A DNA stretch of 64,000 bases from Sulfurovum sp. Lineage in GTDB: Bacteria; Campylobacterota; Campylobacteria; Campylobacterales; Sulfurovaceae. Every line of letters begins with the position of its first letter. Within the stretch, counting starts at the first letter, position 1. Positions 17,428 to 24,680 of this stretch are shown piece by piece. The stretch lies in the NCBI GenBank assembly GCA_021166685.1, contig JAJPEU010000010.1:186001-250000 (forward strand), read 5' to 3'. The notes under the pieces are model-generated. The model was not told the origin of the DNA. It was given only the letters and a program-made list of their open reading frames with translations, and searched no databases. The position numbers and the translations under genes were made by a program.

Positions 17428-18447
17428 GTGGAGTATAGATATATAGGAAAAAGCGGGTTGAGAGTCAGTCCTATCTGTATGGGGACGATGACGTTTGGCA
17501 GTCAATGCAAAAGTGAAAAGGAAGCTTTTAAAATCTTGGACAAAGCCTATGATGCCGGAGTCAATTTTTATGACACTGCGGAACTTTACCCTGTGCCGCC
17601 AACTGCTCAAGATGCAGGTGTAACAGAAGAGATTGTCGGAAAATGGCTCAAAACCAAGCCGCGCGAGAGTATCATACTTGCTTCCAAGGTTGCCGGTGCG
17701 GCAAACGGCTGGTTTGTCCCTCCTATCCGCCATGGTCTGACTGCTATGGACAGTTTTCATATAGAACGCGCGATAGAAGGAAGCTTGAAAAGATTGGGAA
17801 CGGACTATATTGATCTTTACCAAATGCATTGGCCCGATACTGTTGTGCCCATAGAGGAGAGTCTCAAAGCATTTGACCGTCTGGTGCAAAGCGGAAAGGT
17901 GCGTTATATCGGTACTTCAAATGACACGGCGTATGGTACGACGAAAGCATTGGTGACCTCTGCATTCAAGGGGTATGCCAGATTTGAATCGATCCAAAAT
18001 AATTTTTCTTTGCTGAACAGGCGTTTCCTGGATGAGCTGTCTGTCTTGGCGCAAAAAGAGCAGGTATCTCTTTTGCCTTATTCGCCGCTTGCGGGTGGAG
18101 TTTTAAGCGGAAAATACAATGATGGGCTGCATGAGAAAGGCCGTTTTAGCGAATATGTAAATTCTCCAAACAGAAGACAAAGAATGATGGCTGCAAGATT
18201 TATGAATGATAAAACGCTTAAATCCACTCAAAAGTATCTCAAAATTGCAAGTGATTTTGGACTGCATCCTGTCACTATGGCTATAGCATGGTCAAAACAA
18301 TTTAGTTTTGTGGCTTCAACCATCATTGGTGCTACCAATGCCGGACAGCTTGATACAACTTTGGCTGCAATGAATTTGACTTTGAGCGATGAGGTATTGG
18401 AGGCATGCGATCAGGTGCATGATCAGATTTTATACCCCATGGGATAG
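17428..18447 (+). CDS. Tas-like aldo/keto reductase
   Basis: A 339-residue NADPH-dependent oxidoreductase with the aldo/keto reductase TIM barrel. The catalytic tetrad is visible: Asp and Tyr in FYDTAELYPVPP, Lys in ILASKV and His in YQMHWPD. The segment AELYPVPPTAQ and the WPD stretch strongly recall E. coli Tas (346 residues). Cofactor-binding sequence lies near the C-terminus (STIIGATNAGQLD). It starts at GTG 17428 with AAAGG upstream; the first residues VEYRYIGKSGLRVS fit the family start. Its physiological substrate is unknown. It is followed by a beta-CASP protein gene after about 100 bp. Confidence 0.9.
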   Translation: MEYRYIGKSGLRVSPICMGTMTFGSQCKSEKEAFKILDKAYDAGVNFYDTAELYPVPPTAQDAGVTEEIVGKWLKTKPRESIILASKVAGAANGWFVPPIRHGLTAMDSFHIERAIEGSLKRLGTDYIDLYQMHWPDTVVPIEESLKAFDRLVQSGKVRYIGTSNDTAYGTTKALVTSAFKGYARFESIQNNFSLLNRRFLDELSVLAQKEQVSLLPYSPLAGGVLSGKYNDGLHEKGRFSEYVNSPNRRQRMMAARFMNDKTLKSTQKYLKIASDFGLHPVTMAIAWSKQFSFVASTIIGATNAGQLDTTLAAMNLTLSDEVLEACDQVHDQILYPMG

Positions 18448-18545
18448 ATAATTTAACGATAGACCGGCAGAATAAAAGAAAACAAAGTCTATATTTATAT
18501 GTTAACCAGTAGAATGGTAGCCATATAAACAAAAAAGGAGTACTC

Positions 18546-19943
18546 ATGGCAACAGTTACCTCATATGGAGCAGCAGGAGTGGTGACAGGTTCGTGTCATT
18601 TGCTTGCTATTGAAGGAGGGCCTCGCATACTCATTGATTGCGGTATGTTTCAGGGGCCGGAAGAAGAAAGAAATTTTGGACCGTTTCATTTTGAACCGTA
18701 TGAAATAGACTATTTGTTTTTGACCCATGCGCATCTTGATCATACCGGCCGGGTCCCGAAACTTTTAAAAGAAGGTTTCAGCGGCGTTATTTATGCGACA
18801 GAGGCGACACGGGATTTGAGTGAAATTATTTGGCTTGATAGCGCCAAGATTATGCAAGAGGATTACGAAACCAATTATAAAAAAGCACAGCGGCGCGGTA
18901 CAGAAGATGAAGTGAAAGAGCCGCTCTACAGTGAAGACGATGTGGAGGCAACACTTGGTTTGACATGGCGTTATCCGGAGTACAATCAGACTTTCGAGCC
19001 CATTGAAGGCTTAAAGGTAACTTATCGGGATGCAGGCCATATTTTGGGATCTGCTTTTATCGAAATTACTTATCTGGAACGAGGGGTTGAGCAGACTATT
19101 GTTTTTTCCGGCGATATAGGAAACGGTAATGATATGGTGATGCCGGACCTTGCCAAATGTGCACATGCGAATTATCTGTACGTCGAGTCGACCTATGGTG
19201 ACCGCAATCATCAAAGTACCGAAGCAACCATTGCTGAATTTAAGCGTATTGTTATCGACACTTTAAATGATTGGGGTAATGTACTGATACCTTCTTTTGC
19301 TGTTGAGCGGACGCAGGAGATTTTGTGTATTCTTAAAGAAATGTATGACAGAAAAGAATTGCCCCAATGCAAGATATTTCTAGACAGCCCTATGGCTACG
19401 CGTGCCACCCAGGTATACAACAACTACTCGAACATGCTCAATGAGAAATGCCAAGAGGTTAAAAAACGTGACGGGTCGATTTTTGATTTTGAGTTGCTCA
19501 CCTTTACTCCGGATGTGGAAGCATCCAAAGCCATCAATGAAGTCGATCGTCGCGCGATCATTATCGCGGGCAGCGGGATGTGTACAGGGGGGAGGATTCT
19601 TCACCATTTTAAAAATCGTCTTTGGAATCGAAAAAATGCTGTAATTTTTGTAGGTTATCAGGTGGAGGGCACTTTGGGGCGGCATATGGTAGACGGGGCA
19701 CGCTGGGTTAAGATCTATCGTGAAGATATCCTCGTAAGAGCAAGCGTGCATACCATTAATGGTTTTTCTGCACATGCAGATCAATCCGCAATTGTCGAGT
19801 GGATATCGCATATGGAAGATCTTCATCGTATTTTTTTGATTCATGGCGAAGGAAATAAGCAGGTTATTTTGCGCAGTGTGCTAGAAAATACATTTGATCA
19901 AAAAGTGCATATTGTAGAGCCGGAAGAAGTGATATATCTTTAA
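18546..19943 (+). CDS. MBL-fold beta-CASP RNA-processing nuclease-like protein
   Basis: A 465-residue metallo-beta-lactamase-fold hydrolase of the CPSF73/YSH1-like group (COG1236). The zinc motif HAHLDHTG lies at about residues 60-67, with further ligands in DAGHILGS and FSGDIG. The beta-CASP domain follows (IPSFAVERTQEILCIL, FLDSPMATRATQVY, IAGSGMCTGGRILHH) and the C-terminal RNA-metabolising motif has its His in INGFSAHADQ and LIHGEG. Such proteins are usually endo- or exoribonucleases; the bacterial members are little studied. AAAAAAGGAG precedes the ATG. Confidence 0.9.
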   Translation: MATVTSYGAAGVVTGSCHLLAIEGGPRILIDCGMFQGPEEERNFGPFHFEPYEIDYLFLTHAHLDHTGRVPKLLKEGFSGVIYATEATRDLSEIIWLDSAKIMQEDYETNYKKAQRRGTEDEVKEPLYSEDDVEATLGLTWRYPEYNQTFEPIEGLKVTYRDAGHILGSAFIEITYLERGVEQTIVFSGDIGNGNDMVMPDLAKCAHANYLYVESTYGDRNHQSTEATIAEFKRIVIDTLNDWGNVLIPSFAVERTQEILCILKEMYDRKELPQCKIFLDSPMATRATQVYNNYSNMLNEKCQEVKKRDGSIFDFELLTFTPDVEASKAINEVDRRAIIIAGSGMCTGGRILHHFKNRLWNRKNAVIFVGYQVEGTLGRHMVDGARWVKIYREDILVRASVHTINGFSAHADQSAIVEWISHMEDLHRIFLIHGEGNKQVILRSVLENTFDQKVHIVEPEEVIYL

Positions 19944-19954
19944 AAAAATAAATC

Positions 19955-19992
19955 ATGATACAAATGCATGTTTCAAACTGCATTTGTATCAT
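19955..19992 (-). terminator. 14-bp inverted repeat, terminator for the SNase-like gene
   Basis: ATGATACAAATGCA (19955-19968) and TGCATTTGTATCAT (19979-19992) form a perfect stem with a 10-nt loop. On the minus strand it is followed by TTTATTTTTTTAAAG, a good U-rich end; on the plus strand there is no T-run. Confidence 0.75.
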
Positions 19993-20015
19993 GTGACTGG
20001 CCGCCCAATATAATT

Positions 20016-20597
20016 TTATAGGCGATTTTTTAAGTCTTTAAGCGTATCTTGCGCAACATCCCTTTTTTGGGTAAATCCGCATCCGCATGATGCAATATCT
20101 TTGTTATCCAGTGCATTCATTTCCTTGTGTTTGCCCCAAAGACCATTTCCTTTTTCTTTTGCATAGTTTTGGGCTATCAGCATTCTTCTTTTAAAGCCGG
20201 TCGGAAGCGTTGAGTCATCCAGGTCAATGAGAGCAAAACCGTCTTTGATTATTTTATAGTTCAATCCGTCATTGTTATCCACCCATGCAGAACGAATGCC
20301 AAATTTATCTTCGGCAACAGTTGTATAGGTAATAGTTGAATCATTTGGCAGCGCATTTTTTAAATAAGATAGCGCTTCTTTTTTTAATTCTTCTCGTTTT
20401 TCCATGCTGACTGTTGTATTGCTTTCTGTGTTGTTGTTTGCTTTAGCAAACAGATTTATTCCTGTGAGGTGCAATTTTTTTTCAGCGCCGTTTTCTATCA
20501 CTTTTATTGTATTTTCCGAGATAACCTCAACCATTTTTGCCGAATGAGGAAAAACAAAAGAGATGGAAAGCGCCATGAGGAAAGCCGTTTTTTTCAT
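20016..20597 (-). CDS. Exported SNase-like protein with degenerate active site
   Basis: A 193-residue protein with a signal peptide (MKKTAFLMALSISFVFPHSA). The body follows the thermonuclease (SNase) layout: a first strand pair (VEVISENTIKVIENGAEKKL), the position where active enzymes have L-x-GIDAPE, then EDKFGIRSAWV matching DKYGRxLA, LNYKIIKDGFALI and NYAKEKGNGLWG. The catalytic stretch reads HLTGINLFAKAN, so the metal-binding Asp and the Glu are absent. Nuclease activity is therefore doubtful. The C-terminus carries CGCGF followed by a Lys/Asp-rich tail. It is divergent from the ORP-like cluster but separated by 350 bp. Confidence 0.75.
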   Translation of the reverse strand: MKKTAFLMALSISFVFPHSAKMVEVISENTIKVIENGAEKKLHLTGINLFAKANNNTESNTTVSMEKREELKKEALSYLKNALPNDSTITYTTVAEDKFGIRSAWVDNNDGLNYKIIKDGFALIDLDDSTLPTGFKRRMLIAQNYAKEKGNGLWGKHKEMNALDNKDIASCGCGFTQKRDVAQDTLKDLKNRL

Positions 20598-20700
20598 AGA
20601 TACTCCTTATGTAATTTTAATAACTATAGCATACTAATGTTAATTTTGTGTTATTTGAATAAGTATTAAAAAAATATTTAATAATAAAACTTATTTGCTC

Positions 20701-20757
20701 TTGACAAATGAACATATGTGCATTATAATTAAAGTCAAATTTGAACATATGTTCAAA
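20701..20757 (+). promoter_or_regulatory. Promoter of the ORP-like cluster with two palindromic operators
   Basis: TTGACA (20701-20706), a 17-bp spacer and TATAAT (20724-20729) form a consensus promoter. Operator O1, TGAACATATGTGCA (20709-20722), fills the spacer. Operator O2 is the perfect 18-bp palindrome TTTGAACATATGTTCAAA (20740-20757), just after the expected +1; centres are 33 bp apart. The same palindrome and the same TTGACAAATGAACA start occur at the TetR gene promoter (58800). The leader from about 20736 to the ATG at 20948 is about 210 nt, AT-rich, with no other gene. Repression by the TetR protein at 58858 is the simplest model. Confidence 0.75.
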
Positions 20758-20947
20758 ATTTAAAATGAATAATGCATTAATTTGATAAAAATAAAAATGT
20801 AAAAATGTGCAGTGTTTTTTGAAGAAAAAAAAGTAGTTTGCTTGGTGTTTTTTGTGTTTCATCTGCAAAAAAGACGGGTGAAATTGGTAAATTGCTTTTT
20901 CTTTTCATCGAAAGATCAAAAAATTAGACATAAAAAGGAGTCATAGA

Positions 20948-21535
20948 ATGAGAGCAGCATTTCCAACAAACAATGAAGAGACCATAGCGAAACATATTGG
21001 TCTTTGTAAAAAAATTGTTATCTATGAAAATGAAAAAAAAGTTGAAGTAATAGAAAATCCGATTTTAAAAATGGTAAAAGAGGAAAATTTGCCGATGGCA
21101 AAAGCAGGAGAAAGGCATTTTGGTACGGGCAGGATTTTGTCAAAGTTTTTATCAGAAAAAGGTGTTGATATGTTTGTTGCGGCACAATTTTACTCGCAAG
21201 GGTTGAAGCAAAATCTTGAATACTTGGGAATTGTGCCCTATGAGACACAGGAAAAAGATATAGAAGCAGCGCTAAGCATACTTGGTGAAAAAAGTATGTT
21301 TACGAACAATGATGAGAGAGGTAAAGAGATGTATACAAAAAGAGGATTGGGTGCTATGAAGGGAAGAGGCCGCGGCATAGGACTTGGCAGAAATGAAAAA
21401 AGAAGTGAAGATATAAATACCAATTATCCAAGAGATGAAGAGACTTATATAAAAAGAGGGTCAGATCTTATGCAAGGAAGATGCGTAAGAAGAGGCCGCG
21501 GCATGGGATTTGGTAGAAGCAATGGAAGTTTATAA
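20948..21535 (+). CDS. NifX/ORP-type protein with RGRG-rich tail repeats
   Basis: A 195-residue protein. Residues 1-115 are a dinitrogenase iron-molybdenum cofactor-type domain (PF02579): MRAAFPTNNEETIAKHIG, a middle strand region, then FGTGRILSKFLSEKGVDMFVA. This fold binds metal-sulfur clusters in NifX and in the Desulfovibrio orange protein (ORP). The C-terminal 75 residues are an imperfect duplication, each copy with Tyr-x-Lys-Arg-Gly, then Met-x-Gly-Arg and a RGRG-x-G-x-GR end. The tail is very basic and could bind nucleic acid, a partner or metal. Its stop overlaps the next start (TAATG). First gene of the operator-controlled cluster; AAAAGGAG precedes the ATG. Confidence 0.82.
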   Translation: MRAAFPTNNEETIAKHIGLCKKIVIYENEKKVEVIENPILKMVKEENLPMAKAGERHFGTGRILSKFLSEKGVDMFVAAQFYSQGLKQNLEYLGIVPYETQEKDIEAALSILGEKSMFTNNDERGKEMYTKRGLGAMKGRGRGIGLGRNEKRSEDINTNYPRDEETYIKRGSDLMQGRCVRRGRGMGFGRSNGSL

Positions 21536-22386
21536 TGAAGATAACCATAGCAAGCGGAAAAGGCGGAACAGGTAAAACTACCATTTCTACCAATCTTTCT
21601 TCCTACCTGGCCATAGGAGCAGATGTGGTACTCGCGGATCTGGATGTTGAAGAACCTAATTCCAAACTTTTTATCGAAGGGGATTTAGTTTTTGAAAAAG
21701 CGTGCGACAAAAGGGTGCCTCGATGGATAAAAGAGGAATGTACATTATGCGGCAAGTGCGAAGAGGTTTGCAGATTTAATGCGGTTATAAAAGTAGGTGA
21801 CGAAATTTTGATATTTCCGGAACTTTGTCACAGCTGTTATGCCTGCTCAGAACTATGTCCGACTGGCTCTCTGCCTATGATACCGCAAAAAATTGGCGAA
21901 TTAAAACATTTTAAAACTGAGAATTTAGATTTTGTTGAGGGAAGATTGGACATAGGAGAGGAACAAGCCGTACCGCTCATCAGCCAGGTCATTGAGTATG
22001 TAGATGAAAAGTTTTCACAAGACACCATCAAGCTGTTTGATGCTCCTCCGGGAACTTCCTGCCCGGTCATCGAGGCGAGCCGCGGAAGCGATTTTGTTAT
22101 ATTGGTAACCGAACCGACCCCTTTTGGGCTCAATGATCTCAAGCTTGCTGTAGAAACAATGAGAGTTTTATGTCAAAAATTTGGTGTAGTAATCAACCGC
22201 CACGGTATCGGTGACAATAGCATAGAAGAGTATTGCAATGCCGAGGGTATCCCTATCATTGCCAAAATTCCAAATGACAGACGAGTCGCTGAGCTTTATT
22301 CCAAAGGTGAGTTGATTTATCCAAAAATTCAAGAATTTGAAACCGCATTAAAACAGATAGCAGAGTTTGTCGGAGGCATCAAATGA
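21535..22386 (+). CDS. MinD-like P-loop ATPase with inserted ferredoxin domain (first copy)
   Basis: A 283-residue member of the COG1149 group. The N-terminus is a deviant Walker A (ASGKGGTGKTTIS, residues about 5-17). Between about residues 60 and 105 two four-cysteine motifs are inserted, CTLCGKCEEVC and CHSCYACSELC, each completed by a following Cys-Pro type turn, which should hold two [4Fe-4S] clusters. The ATPase continues with LFDAPPGTSCPV and TEPTPFGLNDL. Such pairs are encoded beside ORP-type proteins in anaerobes and are thought to assemble or insert metal clusters. It overlaps both neighbours by 1-4 nt, so the cluster is translated as one unit. Confidence 0.92.
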   Translation: MKITIASGKGGTGKTTISTNLSSYLAIGADVVLADLDVEEPNSKLFIEGDLVFEKACDKRVPRWIKEECTLCGKCEEVCRFNAVIKVGDEILIFPELCHSCYACSELCPTGSLPMIPQKIGELKHFKTENLDFVEGRLDIGEEQAVPLISQVIEYVDEKFSQDTIKLFDAPPGTSCPVIEASRGSDFVILVTEPTPFGLNDLKLAVETMRVLCQKFGVVINRHGIGDNSIEEYCNAEGIPIIAKIPNDRRVAELYSKGELIYPKIQEFETALKQIAEFVGGIK

Positions 22387-23267
22387 AAGAGATAGTCATC
22401 ATTTCGGGCAAAGGGGGAACCGGCAAAACCTCTTTTGCCGCATCCTTTGCCTATCTTGAAAAAGAGAATGCCGTTATCGCTGATTGTGATGTCGATGCTG
22501 CCAATATGCACCTTCTTTTAGACGCTGATTTTAGATATCAGGAGGATTTTTACAGCGGTGAGGTGGCCGTTATCGACGAAGAGAATTGTGTAAATTGCGG
22601 AGACTGCAAAGAGGTGTGCCGATTTGATGCGATTCATGTGACAGACGATCAGCATCGTGTTGATCCCATTTCGTGCGAAGGGTGTTGGTATTGCTCTAGA
22701 GTCTGTCCGGTAGAAGCGATTGATATGAAAACACAAAAAGTCGGAGATTTTTATCTTTCCATGACAAAAGCCGGAAGCGAAATGGTGCATGCAAAACTTG
22801 GCTTTGCAGCAGAGAACTCCGGAAAGCTCGTGGCAAAAGTAAAAAATGAAGCAAAAAAACTGACTCTTGCAAACAAAAAAGAGTTTTTGATCGTTGACGG
22901 AAGCCCCGGCGTGGGCTGTCCTGTTATCTCCTCTCTAAGCGGAGCAGATTTGGCACTCTTGGTTACGGAAGCAACCGTTTCAGGACTTCATGATCTTAAA
23001 AGAGTTTATAGACTGGTTAAAAGTTTCAATATAAAATCTGCATGCATAATCAACAAGTATGATTTGAATGCAGATGTAACCAAAGAGATTGAAGCTTTTT
23101 TAGAAGAAGAAAATATTATTCTTGTAGCAAAAGTTGCCTATGATGAAACATTCAGCAAAGCCCTTTCTCAAGCAAAAACAATCATAGAATACGGAGATAG
23201 CAATCTCAAAACAGAGATTGAGAAAAGTTGGCAACACATAAAAAATATAACTAAGGAACTAAAATGA
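22383..23267 (+). CDS. MinD-like P-loop ATPase with inserted ferredoxin domain (second copy)
   Basis: A 294-residue paralogue of the preceding gene, with Walker A ISGKGGTGKTSFA and the two cluster motifs CVNCGDCKEVC and CEGCWYCSRVC, followed by IVDGSPGVGCPVISS and TEATVSGLHDL. The two copies differ enough that a heterodimer is plausible, as MinD-type ATPases act as dimers. ATG overlaps the upstream stop (ATGA), and its own stop overlaps the start of the small NifX-like gene in the same manner. Predicted location is the cytoplasm; the predicted role is ATP-dependent handling of Fe-S or Mo/Cu clusters. Confidence 0.92.
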   Translation: MKEIVIISGKGGTGKTSFAASFAYLEKENAVIADCDVDAANMHLLLDADFRYQEDFYSGEVAVIDEENCVNCGDCKEVCRFDAIHVTDDQHRVDPISCEGCWYCSRVCPVEAIDMKTQKVGDFYLSMTKAGSEMVHAKLGFAAENSGKLVAKVKNEAKKLTLANKKEFLIVDGSPGVGCPVISSLSGADLALLVTEATVSGLHDLKRVYRLVKSFNIKSACIINKYDLNADVTKEIEAFLEEENIILVAKVAYDETFSKALSQAKTIIEYGDSNLKTEIEKSWQHIKNITKELK

Positions 23268-23614
23268 AAATTGTATTTACGGCAAAAGGGGAGAGCTGGG
23301 ACTCTCCAATGGACCCCAGATTTGGAAGAACTGACATATTTGTCGTGTATAATGAAGAGAATGATTCTTTAAGTTTTATCTCTAATGCGGATACGGAGAC
23401 AATGGAACACGGAGCCGGACTTCAGGCGGCAAAAAAAGTGCTAGAACTCAGTCCTGATATTCTTATCACAGGAAACGGACCAGGGAACAAAGCTTTAGAG
23501 ATACTCAAAAGATCAAAAGTCACTATGTATGTAGGCGCAGGCGATATGACAGTTAAAGAGGCTTACAATGCTTTTCTTGCCGGTAAATTGGCAAAATTTG
23601 AAAGCAGGGTTTAA
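23264..23614 (+). CDS. NifX/NifB-type small metal-cluster protein
   Basis: A 116-residue single-domain PF02579 protein: MKIVFTAKGESWDSPMDPRFGRTD at the N-terminus with the family's DPRFGR motif, then GAGLQAAKKVLELSPDILIT-type core and GAGDMTVKEAYNAFLAGKL at the end. The family has an RNase H-like fold that binds Fe-S or Mo-containing clusters. This is the compact form, unlike the tailed protein at 20948. It is translationally coupled to the ATPase before it. It could be the scaffold that receives a cluster from the ATPase pair. Confidence 0.9.
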   Translation: MKIVFTAKGESWDSPMDPRFGRTDIFVVYNEENDSLSFISNADTETMEHGAGLQAAKKVLELSPDILITGNGPGNKALEILKRSKVTMYVGAGDMTVKEAYNAFLAGKLAKFESRV

Positions 23615-23626
23615 AAAAGGTTATCT

Positions 23627-24595
23627 ATGAGAGAAGAAGATTTAGAAAAATTAAGCTTTGGACCTGTGCCGTCAAGAAGGCTGGGCAGAAGCTTGGGAAT
23701 TAACAATATCCCGGCAAAAGTCTGTTCGTATGCTTGCATTTATTGTCAGCTGGGCAAAACGCTTCACAATCAAATCGAAAGAACATCTTTTTACAGCGTG
23801 GAAGATTTAATCTCTTCGGTGCAAAAGCGCATTGAAGCTTCGAAGATGAAAAATGAAGCAATTGATTATCTTGCTTTTGTCCCTGACGGAGAGCCTACGC
23901 TTGATATCAATCTGGGAAAAGAAATTGAAATACTTCGTAAATTTGGCATAAAAACAGCTGTAATTTCGAATGCGTCTTTGATCTGGCAAAAAGAGGTGCG
24001 TCAAGAGCTGTGTAAGGCAGATTGGGTTTCGCTGAAAATAGACGCAGCGACAGAAGCGGTTTGGCATAAAATAAATCGTGCCAATAAAAACCTCAAACTT
24101 GAAGCAATTAAGCAAGGAATGATCGATTTTAGATCCGAATTTCAAGGCTTTTATGCCACGGAAACCATGCTTGTTGAGGGAGTAAATGATACCAAAGAAG
24201 AGTTGAACGCGATCGCATCTTTGTTGCAAAAAATAAGGCCAACCAAGAGTTATATTTCCATCCCGACAAGGCCGCCGGCCGAAGAGTGGGTAAAATCCCC
24301 CAAAGAAGATGTTTTAATGATGGCCTATCAGATATTTAGAGAGCATGGCCTTGATACGGAACTGCTGATCGGATATGAAGGCAACAGTTTTGCTTTTACC
24401 CAAGATCCCAAATCAGATATTTTAAGTATTACTGCGGTTCATCCCATGAGAAAAGAGGCAGTTGAAGCATTTTTACAAAAAGCTGATAGCAAATGGAATG
24501 TTATCGATGAGTTGATCCGTGAAGGAAAATTGCTTGAATTGAAGTATGACAACCACGTTTATTATGCCAGAAAACTCTTTTATGATAAAAAATAA
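23627..24595 (+). CDS. Radical SAM protein (COG0731-like)
   Basis: A 322-residue radical S-adenosylmethionine enzyme. The N-terminus FGPVPSRRLGRSLGINN leads into the Cx3Cx2C cluster motif CSYACIYC at about residues 33-40. The barrel follows with VPDGEPTLDINL (the GE-type SAM contact) and a later VNDTKEEL stretch. The C-terminal 70 residues look like a small winged-helix domain (HPMRKEAVEAFLQ ... LLELKYDNHVYYARK). It begins 12 nt after the NifX-like gene and ends the operator-controlled cluster. Similar radical SAM proteins occur beside MinD/ORP genes in anaerobes. The reaction is unknown; maturation of a cluster or cofactor for the same pathway is a reasonable guess. Confidence 0.9.
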   Translation: MREEDLEKLSFGPVPSRRLGRSLGINNIPAKVCSYACIYCQLGKTLHNQIERTSFYSVEDLISSVQKRIEASKMKNEAIDYLAFVPDGEPTLDINLGKEIEILRKFGIKTAVISNASLIWQKEVRQELCKADWVSLKIDAATEAVWHKINRANKNLKLEAIKQGMIDFRSEFQGFYATETMLVEGVNDTKEELNAIASLLQKIRPTKSYISIPTRPPAEEWVKSPKEDVLMMAYQIFREHGLDTELLIGYEGNSFAFTQDPKSDILSITAVHPMRKEAVEAFLQKADSKWNVIDELIREGKLLELKYDNHVYYARKLFYDKK

Positions 24596-24680
24596 AAACT
24601 GTTTGTGATACAATAATTTATCGATATTTTTTTTACACTAAAATAGTCAACAAACATAAAACAATAAAAGAAGGATAGGT

